From the NCBI RefSeq assembly GCF_029714405.1, contig NZ_CP121650.1, forward strand, positions 5,647,001 to 5,711,000: a stretch of 64,000 nt of DNA. Direction: 5' to 3'. The translations under genes and the position numbers were made by a program. This DNA comes from Bradyrhizobium sp. CB82 (GTDB lineage: Bacteria > Pseudomonadota > Alphaproteobacteria > Rhizobiales > Xanthobacteraceae). Below, in pieces: positions 55,596 to 63,975 of the stretch. Numbering within the stretch: the first letter of the stretch is position 1; each line of letters opens with the position of its first letter. The notes beneath the pieces were generated by a model that was not told the origin of the DNA, did not search any database, and saw nothing but the letters and a program-made list of their open reading frames with translations.

Positions 55596-56493
55596 CGACT
55601 TTCTTCCAGGTCTGGTCCGGGTTGAACAAGATCATGCGGCTGGCAATGTTTTCGGTGCGCGGACCGAGATCCTTCTGATAGACGGTGCCGCCGTGATTGA
55701 CAACGAAGGTCATGACGCCGGAATTGCCGTACTCGGCGGGATAGGCGACCAACGCATAGCCGCCGATCATCTTGCCTTTGACGACGTAATCGAGAGTTCC
55801 GCCCGGGGCGTTGGGACCCTGTCCCTTGAGTATCCTGAAGTAGTAGCCGTGATAGGGCGCGGCCTGCCCGTCCACCTTGTAGCCCTCGCGCGATGCTTCC
55901 GCCACAAATTCGCCGAGCGGACTTGGATCGCTATCGTCGCGCCAGAACAGCCCGTCCTTCTTGCCCGGCGTCGAGACGATGCGCTGCGCGTAGACACCGA
56001 CACCTTCGCCACGGTCCTTGTCGGCATATTCATTCTGGGCATCGACATAGGCGAGCGCGGCCTGGATCGCATCGAGCTCATTGCGGCCGATGCGGCGATA
56101 AAGCACCTCGATCCGCCCCTCATCCACGTCGAATTGCCAGCCAGTCTTGGAATTGACCAAAGGAATCGGGAACGGAAAATCGTCCGGGCCGAGCATCAGC
56201 GTGGCCTTCTTGTTGCCTTCCACCTTGATCGCATGCTTGACGTCGTACATCGAGGTGAAGCGTTGACGAATATCGGAGTCGGCGACCTCGTCGCCGGAGA
56301 AGACGATGTCGTCGGCGTTCCTGCCGAGCACCTTCAAGATATCGCCAGGTCCGCTCTTCACGGCCGCGGCGAGCGCTGCGGCCGCATCCTCCGGCGTCGG
56401 ATACGATTGCTGCGCTTGCGATGGCAAGCAGAACAGCGCGAGCGCCACGACGGCCGGCAGGGTTGCGCGTTGAAGCGACTTCAGGCCGATCAT
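55579..56493 (-). CDS. DUF2950 family exported protein
   Basis: A 304-residue exported protein with a signal peptide (LPAVVALALFCLPSQAQ). The rest resembles DUF2950: YPTPEDAAAALAAAVKSG at the start, then RRIGRNELDAIQAALAYVDAQNEYA, GLFWRDDSDPSPLG, PYHGYYFRILKGQGPNAPGG and FVVNHGGTVYQKDLGP. The function is unknown. It starts 4 bases inside the end of the DUF3300 gene, and such pairs often occur together. Shared control by the FixK-type box is expected. Confidence 0.9.
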   Translation of the reverse strand: MIGLKSLQRATLPAVVALALFCLPSQAQQSYPTPEDAAAALAAAVKSGPGDILKVLGRNADDIVFSGDEVADSDIRQRFTSMYDVKHAIKVEGNKKATLMLGPDDFPFPIPLVNSKTGWQFDVDEGRIEVLYRRIGRNELDAIQAALAYVDAQNEYADKDRGEGVGVYAQRIVSTPGKKDGLFWRDDSDPSPLGEFVAEASREGYKVDGQAAPYHGYYFRILKGQGPNAPGGTLDYVVKGKMIGGYALVAYPAEYGNSGVMTFVVNHGGTVYQKDLGPRTENIASRMILFNPDQTWKKVDAAKQ

Positions 56494-58169
56494 GGCGTCA
56501 TCTCCTCAGGAATTCTTGCGCCGCCCGCGAGCCAATCGCTGTACGTGCGGAACTTGAGACCGAGCTTTTCGTAATAGACCCGCAGGTATCCGTCGCTGCC
56601 GCGAGTCACCGCGTCCGGCATTACATTCTCGACCTCCTGCGCCATGACACCGACATAGGCCTTGTGGCTGCCGAGATAGCTGAAGCGGTAGTAGCCGAGG
56701 CCGCTCGCGAGATGGCCGAGCAGGACGATGTCGTGCTTCAACGCGATGTCGGAACGCCGGCCGCCGCCGCCACCGCGCCCGCCTCCCCCAAAGCCTCCAC
56801 CTCCACCACCGCGCATCGCCATTCCGCCGCCGCCGCGCCCGGCGAAGCTCGCGCCACCGCCGCCACGAGGCATGCTCGCCATGCTCGAGCGGCCGCGTGC
56901 CGATGCCGCGGCCGCCGCCCGGCCGGACGAGACATTCATGGCACCACCGCGACTGGCTCCGCCGCCACCACGGTTGACATTGGCGGCCCGATTGCCCGCA
57001 CCGGCGCCGCCGCGGTTGGCAGCCTTCGCGCGATCACCACCGCCCTTGGTACGATCGCCGCCGCCCTTGGCGCGATCGCCGGCCCCTGCCCGATCGCCAC
57101 CGCCGGGCCGATCCCGCGCGCCGCCGCGATCTCCAGCGCGATCACCTGCCCCTACACGATCTCCCGCTCGATCACCGGCACGATCTCCTGCACGGTCGCC
57201 CGCGCGATCTCCAGCGCCCTGATTGGGACGCAGCACCTGCTGACCGTCGCGGCCGCGGAAATCCATCCGGTCCGCGGCGCCGGCCTTGATGTTGTTGTTG
57301 CCGAAGCGCTGCTGCACATTGGTGTTGTTGTAGCGCACACCCTGGCGATGCGCCGGATTGTGCTGCCAGCCGTTTGCGATGTTCGTGGTCCGGTGATTGA
57401 CGTAGACGTTGCGGTTGCCCCAGTTACAGCCGCCGCCCCAATAATTCCCCCAGCGACCGATCGCCCAGGCCGTGCCGAACGCAAGGCCCGCCGCCACCAC
57501 GCCTGCACCGATATAAGACGGATAGCCGAAATAGTATGGCGGATAGTCGGCATAGGGCCAGGTGCCATAGACCGTGGCGGGATCGTAGTACGGCACGTAC
57601 ATCGTCTCGGGATCGGCCTGCTGGATGACGACCACCTGCTTGTTGTCCTGCGTCTGCACACTGACTTTCTGCTGCTTCGTCGTCACCAGTCTCTTGTTGT
57701 CATAGGCCTTGTTGCGCAACCGCTGGATCGCGTCCATCACATCCGGTTGCTGCGCGAGGAAGGCGTCGCCGAGATTCTTGGTCCATTCGAGCTTGTCGCT
57801 CATCATCGTCAGGACATCCGCCGTGCTCGCCAGAGCCTTGATACTGTCGTCCCAGGACTGCTTCTCGACCTCGGCCTTGAGCGCAACGCCCTTCAGGCTT
57901 TTGCGCTCCTTCAGCCAGCGATCGGCCTGCACGATCTCCAGCGGATAGGTCGAGGCCGCCAGCACGTTGGCAAGCAACTCATCCGGATAAAGCGCAATCG
58001 GCGCGACCAGCGCCTCGAGCTGCTCCGGCTTCAACAGTTCCGCGGCCGGCGGTGCCTGGGTTGCCGGCTGCGCCGACGTGCTCGGGGCGGCCGGGGTCTG
58101 CGCCGAAACGGCGACGGGCATCGCCATCATCAGCGCGAGCGCGATCAGGGTCTTGCCGCAGCGAAACAT
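56490..58169 (-). CDS. DUF3300 protein with Gly/Arg-rich middle and C-terminal S74-like domain
   Basis: A 559-residue exported protein. Residues 1-23 are a signal peptide (ALMMAMPVAVSA). Residues about 40-290 are DUF3300 (ALYPDELLANVLAASTYPLE, MYVPYYDPATVYGTWPY). A disordered stretch follows, with tandem GDRA units and then Gly-rich repeats. The last 89 residues (471-559) resemble the S74 intramolecular chaperone: RRSDIALKHDI, YVGVMAQEV and GYLRVYYEKLGLKF. Ser473 and Lys478 sit where the self-cleaving dyad lies. It heads the operon with DUF2950, behind a FixK-type box. ATG 58169 is chosen because it starts the signal peptide. Confidence 0.88.
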   Translation of the reverse strand: MFRCGKTLIALALMMAMPVAVSAQTPAAPSTSAQPATQAPPAAELLKPEQLEALVAPIALYPDELLANVLAASTYPLEIVQADRWLKERKSLKGVALKAEVEKQSWDDSIKALASTADVLTMMSDKLEWTKNLGDAFLAQQPDVMDAIQRLRNKAYDNKRLVTTKQQKVSVQTQDNKQVVVIQQADPETMYVPYYDPATVYGTWPYADYPPYYFGYPSYIGAGVVAAGLAFGTAWAIGRWGNYWGGGCNWGNRNVYVNHRTTNIANGWQHNPAHRQGVRYNNTNVQQRFGNNNIKAGAADRMDFRGRDGQQVLRPNQGAGDRAGDRAGDRAGDRAGDRVGAGDRAGDRGGARDRPGGGDRAGAGDRAKGGGDRTKGGGDRAKAANRGGAGAGNRAANVNRGGGGASRGGAMNVSSGRAAAAASARGRSSMASMPRGGGGASFAGRGGGGMAMRGGGGGGFGGGGRGGGGGRRSDIALKHDIVLLGHLASGLGYYRFSYLGSHKAYVGVMAQEVENVMPDAVTRGSDGYLRVYYEKLGLKFRTYSDWLAGGARIPEEMTP

Positions 58170-58219
58170 TGCACACCCTCCCTTGGCATTTCGCCAGGGA
58201 GCATCGGGCCGAGGCGGAT

Positions 58220-58247
58220 GCGTTCTTTGACAGAGATCAAAGAACGC
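58220..58247. promoter_or_regulatory. FixK/FNR-type box inside a 28-bp palindrome
   Basis: GCGTTCTTTGA-CAGAGA-TCAAAGAACGC has perfect 11-bp arms and contains TTGA-N6-TCAA at 58227-58240, the FixK/FNR consensus. The box centre lies about 64 bases before the DUF3300 start. A weak -10 candidate (GATGCT) is at the right distance for a class II activator. As there is no U-run, a terminator role is less likely. Confidence 0.65.
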
Positions 58248-58294
58248 GGTTGCCGAGTTGCTGCGGCGCGACAATCCGTTGCGGAGATTGTCTT

Positions 58295-60229
58295 CTAACG
58301 CGTGAGCGGCAGCTTGATCGTAAGCAGCGCGCCGCCCGACAGCCTGTTCTCCGCTACGATCTGTCCGCGATGGGCTTCGATGATGGTTCGAGCGATGGCG
58401 AGTCCCATACCCATGCCTTGCGGCTTGGTGGTGAAGAAGGGATTGAAGACGTTCTTGAGATCGCCCGCGGCTATGCCGGGTCCACTGTCGCCGATCCTGA
58501 TTTCTGCGAAGGAGCCGGACGGCGCCGTCGTGACGGTCACCTCCCGCAACTTCGCCTCCGCCTCCGAGATCGCGTCGATCGCATTGATGATCAGGTTGAG
58601 AATGACCTGCTGAAGCTGCACCGGATCGCCTCTGACGCGCAGCGCGCTCGCGGCGGGTGTGAACTTCAGGGCGATCTTGTGCCGGTCGGTCACGGCGGTC
58701 AGGAATCCGATCGCCTCGCCGACCGTCTCGTTCAGATCGATATCGGCGATCTCGAACGGCGTCTTCTTCAGCACGCTGCGCAGCCGGCGGATCACTTCAC
58801 TCGCCCGCTGATCGTCGCGCCTGATGTCGGCAAGGATCTCCCTGATCTCGTCAAGATTGGGTGAAGCCCCCTTCAGCATGAGCTCGGCGGTCTCGGCGTT
58901 GGTCAGGATCGAGCCGAGCGGCTGGTTCAATTCGTGCGCGATCGACGTCGTCAGCTCGCCGGCTGCCGCGTAGCGGTTGACATGCGCGAGTTCGGCCAGG
59001 CGCTGCCGGGATTCGACCTCCGCGACGCGGCGACGCATGCGCTCGTGAAGCAGGCGGCTGATCAGGCCGGCCTGCATCAGCATCACGGCCGCAATCAGCA
59101 CCATCTGCCAGCGGTAGACCTGCCAGACGCTCGGCTCGCGAAACAGGACCTCACTGCCAGGGGGCAGATTGCTCTCGCTGATGCCCCAACGCTGCATTTC
59201 GCGCCAGTCATAGCGCGGCGGCGCAAACTGGAGCGGCTCGATCTGGATATTGCCAGGCTTTTCGCCGCCGAGAATACGGATAGCCGCACTGACGGTCTTT
59301 CGACTGGATTCCGCCGTTGAATGCATGGGACCGCCAACGGTCAGGCCATCAAAGAAAGCATCCTGATAGGAAAAGATCGGCGCATTGGCGACAGCTCGCA
59401 GTTGGCGCAAGGCGACGTTACCTTCATGCGCGACACCTGCACCGTCGACCGACATCAGGCCCCAGAACAAGACGGTGTGCGGCGGCAGCGCTGATGCCCG
59501 CTTGAGGATGTCCTGGAACGAAAGCCCCGAATACCAATCGAACGAGACCCTGTTCTCGAAAGGCTTCGCGTCCCTCTTGACCTCCTCGAGCCAGAACTTT
59601 TCCAGGGCCGAAGCGCCGAGCACGACGGCGATTGTCTTCGTGTCGGGCAAGACCTGGAGGATGCTGGCGAAAGAAGTGTGAAAGTCGTTGTGGACCGAGA
59701 TGACGGTGTCGTTATCAGTCAGGCCCATGCGATCGACCAGACGCTGCTCGACCGCGGTCAAGACCATCGGTGCGTCCGGAAAAAGCTGTTTGCGATATTT
59801 TTGCGCGAATCGTGCCGCCGGCGCACCGATGCTCAGGACGATATCGGGCGGGCAGCTCTCGTAGAGCGAGCGCAGATAGTCGACGAAGGGCTCTTCCGGA
59901 CCTGGGTTGTTGAACCGTGCCGTCAACAGCGTGTGCTCTTGAATATCCAGCGGCCACGGCGACTGCTGCTCGAGATCAGCCTTGATGGCCCGGGCGAATT
60001 CGCTCCATGGACGAAATTCCCGTCCGAAGGAATGCAGCAGAAGTACCCGCTTGGGCTCGTTCTGATCGGCAGCGTACGCCCGCCCAAGCCCAGCATAGGC
60101 CACGACCAGCACGCACAGCCAGAGCAACGCGGCCGCAGTCGGCCCGCCCCGCCTGACCGCAGCAATGATGGGGATGCGCCCGCCCATCCTCTTCCTCAGC
60201 AGCTTCGATCGGCTGCACCTTCGTCTCAT
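58295..60229 (-). CDS. Sensor histidine kinase with ABC-substrate-binding-like sensor
   Basis: A 644-residue membrane sensor kinase. A membrane segment (about 31-52) precedes a periplasmic domain (about 55-365) of the ABC substrate-binding type (RVLLLHSFGREFRPWSEF). A second membrane segment spans 374-394. The kinase core has H432 in TTSIAHELNQPLGS, N549 in NLIINAIDA, G1 DSGPG (581-585) and G2 GMGMG (605-609). The ligand is unknown. No response regulator is in the window, so its partner lies elsewhere. It follows the HlyD gene by 52 bases and precedes the DUF3300 gene by 125. Confidence 0.93.
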   Translation of the reverse strand: MRRRCSRSKLLRKRMGGRIPIIAAVRRGGPTAAALLWLCVLVVAYAGLGRAYAADQNEPKRVLLLHSFGREFRPWSEFARAIKADLEQQSPWPLDIQEHTLLTARFNNPGPEEPFVDYLRSLYESCPPDIVLSIGAPAARFAQKYRKQLFPDAPMVLTAVEQRLVDRMGLTDNDTVISVHNDFHTSFASILQVLPDTKTIAVVLGASALEKFWLEEVKRDAKPFENRVSFDWYSGLSFQDILKRASALPPHTVLFWGLMSVDGAGVAHEGNVALRQLRAVANAPIFSYQDAFFDGLTVGGPMHSTAESSRKTVSAAIRILGGEKPGNIQIEPLQFAPPRYDWREMQRWGISESNLPPGSEVLFREPSVWQVYRWQMVLIAAVMLMQAGLISRLLHERMRRRVAEVESRQRLAELAHVNRYAAAGELTTSIAHELNQPLGSILTNAETAELMLKGASPNLDEIREILADIRRDDQRASEVIRRLRSVLKKTPFEIADIDLNETVGEAIGFLTAVTDRHKIALKFTPAASALRVRGDPVQLQQVILNLIINAIDAISEAEAKLREVTVTTAPSGSFAEIRIGDSGPGIAAGDLKNVFNPFFTTKPQGMGMGLAIARTIIEAHRGQIVAENRLSGGALLTIKLPLTR

Positions 60230-60281
60230 TCTAGCGCAAAACGGGGAGCGGCCAACGGCTTTGCCGAGGGCTCCCTCGACG

Positions 60282-61514
60282 TCAGTGGCCGCTTAGCACC
60301 AGAGTCTTGATCGGCAGCAGCAGTGCCTGGATCCGCAACAGCAGCGCGTGCACGAGACCCACGCCGTCGACGACGTGCAGCGCGATGGCGCGGCCGGTGC
60401 TGGTATGTTCGGCAGAAATCTCCTCGTGACTGCTGATGTAGGCATTGACGATGCAGCTGCTCCCCGGCGTCACGCCCTCGAGCCCGCCCTTGTAGAGCGG
60501 CTCCAGGAATACGAGGATCGTGCCGGGTTTTGGACCGTTCTGTGCCTCGAGCAGTTGCTGTCCGGCCTGGAACTGTCCTGCGGCAATGTAGTCCTGCACC
60601 GTCGTGACCACCATCGGGATGATGACCCAAGGTCTGGATATGCAGGTCGCTTCCGCCACCATGCCTTCCTTCATCACGCCCGCCTCGATCTGGCCGAAGC
60701 CGGCCTGAAGGACTTTCCTGCCGGCACCCTCCGGAATAAGGACGCCCGCCGGCCGCATCAGCTGGTTGACGACGTCGCCCACGCGAATCAGGAACTGCTC
60801 GACCCGGCCGTCGACGCCCGCTCGGATGATGGTCTTGTCGAGATCGACCTGCGCCTGCTCGAGAGCGGCTTGAGCGCTCGCCTTCTGCGCCGGCAGCAGC
60901 GTCGACACCTGTAAGGCCGCCGACTCCTTTGCGGCGGTCGCCGCATCGATCCCGGCCTGTCGTTGATCGACCAGCACCTGGAGCTTCTCGATGTCACGTT
61001 GCGGCACGATGCCGGGGTTGCGGCGCTGCAATTCGGACTTGGTGTCGAGCTCGTCCTTGGCCTGCTGCCAATTGGCCTTGGCTTCCTGGATCTGGGCTTC
61101 GGCCTTGACGACATCCGACTGCGCCGAGGTCATTGCCGCATCGACCTCGGCGACCTTCCGCCTGGCGGTCTCATAGGCGGCCTGTTGCTTGGAGCTGTCC
61201 AGCGTGAACAGCACGTCGCCCTTCTTCACCTCCTGGCTGAAGCCGACCTTGACCTCCGCAACCCGTCCCGATCCTTCGGGCAGGATCGGCACGGTCCGGA
61301 AATAGAGCGTTGCCGAGTCGGTCGCCGGATGGAAATAGAAGATCATGGTGATCAGCGACACCGTGAGCATCAGACAACCCGTGATGCCCCAGCGCAGCTC
61401 ATACCAGACCGAGAAGAAGGTGATCTCCTTGCCGAAGCGCTTGCCCTGGACGTAGCGGCGGTAAAGATAGTCCGGCACGATGGTCAGGAGCGAACAGAAC
61501 ATGAGCTCAAACAT
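60282..61514 (-). CDS. HlyD-family membrane fusion protein (YiaV-like)
   Basis: A 410-residue membrane fusion protein. The N-terminal membrane segment (about 42-62) is followed by the biotinyl-lipoyl-like part (VPILPEGSGRVAEVKVGFSQ, VKKGDVLFTLDSS), a long helical hairpin rich in Ala/Gln/Lys and the second lipoyl half (IIRAGVDGRVEQFLIRVGD). Together with the DUF3302 gene it matches the yiaV-yiaW pair of Escherichia coli. No outer membrane or pump gene is adjacent. ATG 61514 overlaps the DUF3302 end by 8 bases. Confidence 0.9.
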   Translation of the reverse strand: MFELMFCSLLTIVPDYLYRRYVQGKRFGKEITFFSVWYELRWGITGCLMLTVSLITMIFYFHPATDSATLYFRTVPILPEGSGRVAEVKVGFSQEVKKGDVLFTLDSSKQQAAYETARRKVAEVDAAMTSAQSDVVKAEAQIQEAKANWQQAKDELDTKSELQRRNPGIVPQRDIEKLQVLVDQRQAGIDAATAAKESAALQVSTLLPAQKASAQAALEQAQVDLDKTIIRAGVDGRVEQFLIRVGDVVNQLMRPAGVLIPEGAGRKVLQAGFGQIEAGVMKEGMVAEATCISRPWVIIPMVVTTVQDYIAAGQFQAGQQLLEAQNGPKPGTILVFLEPLYKGGLEGVTPGSSCIVNAYISSHEEISAEHTSTGRAIALHVVDGVGLVHALLLRIQALLLPIKTLVLSGH

Positions 61515-61962
61515 GGCTGTGCTCCTTCTCCTTCGCGACGCCAGACTTGTCTGCCGGCGGTAGGCTGACTGCATCGCCCGCTCGTGCGGTCGATGTCGCC
61601 TCGCCGGCTTCGCCCGGCGTCGCATCTGCGATCTTCTCGACGGAATCGGCGATGCTCCGCAGCGGCGTGCCAAAGTCGGGGATATCGATCAACGCAAGCA
61701 ACAGTCCCGCCACCCAGAAGATATGCATGTGTGTGAACAGCGAGATCAGGCCGAGCACTGCAACGAATTCGAATTGCAGCTTCTGCGACTTGTGCGCCAT
61801 CCGCTCAGGCAGGCTGTGCAGCTTCCAGTACAGCGTGCCCACCCAGAGGATGGTACCAATGAGGAAGATGCCCATCACCACCATCAGCGGGTCGACACCG
61901 CTTCCAGGCGCGAGAAAGAACGGCAGATGGTGCGGGGCCATCGGATGCAGCTGGTCGCTCAA
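61507..61962 (-). CDS. DUF3302 inner membrane protein (YiaW-like)
   Basis: A 151-residue membrane protein with two hydrophobic segments (about 26-46 and 66-92). The family pattern is visible as DPLMVVMGIFLIGTILWVGTL, LPERMAHKSQK and FTHMHIFWVAGLLLALID. The last 50 residues are hydrophilic and end with His. DUF3302 genes usually precede a HlyD-type gene, as here. It is the first gene after the FixK-type box at 62037-62050, on the minus strand. Confidence 0.9.
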   Translation of the reverse strand: MSDQLHPMAPHHLPFFLAPGSGVDPLMVVMGIFLIGTILWVGTLYWKLHSLPERMAHKSQKLQFEFVAVLGLISLFTHMHIFWVAGLLLALIDIPDFGTPLRSIADSVEKIADATPGEAGEATSTARAGDAVSLPPADKSGVAKEKEHSHV

Positions 61963-62036
61963 TGGTCTCTCCCGGTCAGGAGCCCCGCCTGAAGCAGAGC
62001 TCGTGCGACAGTGTGGGTAGCAGGATGCGACTTTGC

Positions 62037-62050
62037 TTGATTTGAATCAA
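62037..62050. promoter_or_regulatory. FixK/FNR-type box in a divergent promoter gap
   Basis: TTGAT-TTGA-ATCAA is a perfect palindrome of the FixK/FNR type. On the plus strand TAGCCT (62072-62077) lies so that the box is centred near -41, the class II activator position, before the hypothetical-PPK2 pair. On the minus strand it lies about 80 bases before the DUF3302 gene, with only a weak -10. Confidence 0.75.
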
Positions 62051-62122
62051 GGGAACGCCCCCCGCCCGGCCTAGCCTTCCGCGAACGTCGACGTGCAAGC
62101 AACCATCCAGGAGACGTCCGCC

Positions 62123-62578
62123 ATGCCCGGCCTCGATGATCTCATTCCCAGTGCCACGCAGATCCGCAAGGAAGCCGCCCTCAAGGAAGCCGAGAAGGCC
62201 GAGGAGTATGCCCGCCTCGCCGCCGCCGCCGAAACGGAGAAACGCGCCCTGATCGAGCGGCTTGGCAAGCCGTCCGGCAAGACCGAGGAGGAGAAGATCA
62301 AGCTCGCCTCGACCATCATCCAGCGTGCGGTACGAAACGGCCTGACCGAAGTGCAGGTCTATCGCTTTCCCAACACGCTGTGCACCGACAAGGGCCGCGC
62401 CATCAACCAGCGGGAAAAGGGTTGGGAAAACACCCTGACCGGCATCCCCAAGGAAATCTTCCAGCTCTGGACCGACCATCTGAAGCCGCGCGGCTATCGC
62501 ATCGCCTACCAGATCATCGATTTCCCCGGCGGCGTCCCCGGCGACATCGGTGTCACCATCTCCTGGGGGGACGATTGA
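62123..62578 (+). CDS. Hypothetical protein next to PPK2 (151 aa)
   Basis: A 151-residue cytoplasmic protein. The first 60 residues are a charged helix (EAALKEAEKAEEYARLAAAA). The rest is mixed alpha/beta (VQVYRFPNTLCTDKGRAINQ, GYRIAYQIIDFPGGVPGDIG). I know no family with a known function. ATG 62123 (MPGLDDLIPS) is preferred to an earlier one, since AGGAGA lies 8 bases before it. It is followed 44 bases later by PPK2 and shares its predicted FixK-type promoter. Confidence 0.8.
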   Translation: MPGLDDLIPSATQIRKEAALKEAEKAEEYARLAAAAETEKRALIERLGKPSGKTEEEKIKLASTIIQRAVRNGLTEVQVYRFPNTLCTDKGRAINQREKGWENTLTGIPKEIFQLWTDHLKPRGYRIAYQIIDFPGGVPGDIGVTISWGDD

Positions 62579-62622
62579 CGGCCGTTTGGCCGCGTCGGGG
62601 CTGAAGCAGCGAGAGGACAGGC

Positions 62623-63423
62623 ATGGCCAAGGACGAACCTGCGGAACGAATGAAGCGCAAGGACTATGAGAAGCAGCTGGAGAAGCTCCAAGTCGAGCTG
62701 TGTCATCTCCAAGACTATGTGAGGGCGAACAAGCTCCGGGTCATCGTCCTGTTCGAAGGCCGCGATGCTGCCGGCAAAGGCGGCACGATCAAGGCGATCA
62801 CCGAGAAGGTCAGTCCGCGTGTCTTCCGCGTCGTTGCGCTGCCGGCCCCGTCGGATCGCGAAAAGACGCAACTCTTCTTCCAGCGCTACATGGAGCAGTT
62901 CCCCGCCGGCGGCGAGATCGCGATCTTCGACCGGAGCTGGTACAACCGCGCCGGCGTCGAATATGTGATGGGCTTCTGCACCCCTGCCGAGCACCGGCGC
63001 TTCCTTTCGCTCTGCCCGCAGATGGAGCAATACGTCATCGACGGCGGCATCATCCTGATCAAGATCTGGCTCGAGGTCGGGATGGACGAGCAGGAGCGCC
63101 GCTTCAGGGCCCGCATCGACGATCCCGTGCGGCAATGGAAGCTGAGCCCGATGGATCTGCACTCGTACAGTCGCTGGTACGATTATTCGCGGGCGCGCGA
63201 CCTCATGCTGAAGGCCACGAGCACGGAGCACGCTCCCTGGTACATCATCCGTTCCGACGACAAGCGACGGGCGCGGCTGAATTGCATCGCCCACCTCCTG
63301 AGCGCCATCCCCTACAAGCGCGTCAAGAAAGACAAGGTCAAGCTGCCGAGGCGCTCCAACAAGGGACGCTACAACGATCAGGCCAGCCTGAAGGGCATGA
63401 ATTTCGTTGCGGAGCGATATTGA
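62623..63423 (+). CDS. ppk2: Polyphosphate kinase 2 family protein
   Basis: A PPK2-family kinase of 266 residues that transfers phosphate between polyphosphate and nucleotides. The Walker A motif is GRDAAGKGG (46-54), Walker B is IFDRSWYNRAGVE (101-113), and the lid region has ARIDDPVRQWKLSPMDLHS. The length fits a one-domain class I or III enzyme; whether GDP, ADP or AMP is preferred cannot be told. A GAGAGGA site is 8 bases before the ATG. It follows the small protein gene and its predicted FixK-type promoter. Confidence 0.95.
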   Translation: MAKDEPAERMKRKDYEKQLEKLQVELCHLQDYVRANKLRVIVLFEGRDAAGKGGTIKAITEKVSPRVFRVVALPAPSDREKTQLFFQRYMEQFPAGGEIAIFDRSWYNRAGVEYVMGFCTPAEHRRFLSLCPQMEQYVIDGGIILIKIWLEVGMDEQERRFRARIDDPVRQWKLSPMDLHSYSRWYDYSRARDLMLKATSTEHAPWYIIRSDDKRRARLNCIAHLLSAIPYKRVKKDKVKLPRRSNKGRYNDQASLKGMNFVAERY

Positions 63424-63427
63424 GGCG

Positions 63428-63454
63428 ATCAGGCCGCCGAACAGGCGGCCTGAT
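63428..63454. terminator. Strong hairpin between convergent genes
   Basis: Perfect 11-bp arms ATCAGGCCGCC and GGCGGCCTGAT with a 5-base loop, 5 bases past the PPK2 stop. There is no U-run on either strand. It lies between convergent genes and probably helps end or protect both transcripts. Confidence 0.6.
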
Positions 63455-63486
63455 GACATGATTGATGAGGCTGTAGGTCCTGTGCC

Positions 63487-63975
63487 TCAATAGCCATAGG
63501 GATATTGCTGCGGGCAGACCCAGTTCCCGTAGCCGTCCTGATAGCAGCCGTTGTTGTTGTAATAGCCGTAAGCGCCGTAAGCGCCCGCTGCTGCGGCTCC
63601 AACGGCGGCAGCGCCCCAACCATAGCCGGGACGATATCCGGGGTAGCCTGCGACCGGACGTCCTGGATAGCCGGCAATCGGACGACCTGGCCGGCCCGCG
63701 ATCGGGCGGCCCGGACGACCGGCTATCGGATGACTCGGCCGCGGACCTCCGGCGACGCGATAGCCGCGACCGCCGTGGATACGACCCGCATGGACGGCGC
63801 CGCCCCGATAACCTCCGCCGTGAAAGCCGCCCGCACGCATTCCACCGCCATGGAAGCCGCCGCCACCGCGGAAGCCGCCACCGCCTCCGCCGCGGCGAGC
63901 GAGAGCATCGTCGGGAATGAGACTGGCGGTGACAACAACGAAGACAGCAAGAGCAGCAAGAAGATAACGAAGCAT
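63487..63975 (-). CDS. Gly-rich secreted protein with repeats (162 aa)
   Basis: An exported protein of 162 residues. The signal peptide is LLAALAVFVVVTASLIPDDA then LARR. Residues about 28-70 are Gly/His/Arg-rich (GGFHGGGMRAGGFHGGG). Then come three or four RPGRPIAG/PGRPVAGYPG units (about 85-115) and a Gly/Ala/Tyr-rich end (YYNNNGCYQDGYGNWVC) with two cysteines. I know no function; such proteins are often cell-surface or envelope-stress proteins. GGAGGAGAT lies before the ATG. Its promoter is beyond the window edge. Confidence 0.82.
   Translation of the reverse strand: MLRYLLAALAVFVVVTASLIPDDALARRGGGGGGFRGGGGFHGGGMRAGGFHGGGYRGGAVHAGRIHGGRGYRVAGGPRPSHPIAGRPGRPIAGRPGRPIAGYPGRPVAGYPGYRPGYGWGAAAVGAAAAGAYGAYGYYNNNGCYQDGYGNWVCPQQYPYGY

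Noticed and set aside
57130..57230. Tandem DNA repeats as a CRISPR array
   Set aside because: They encode in-frame GDRA protein units and lack spacers of constant length. No CRISPR array is seen anywhere in the window.
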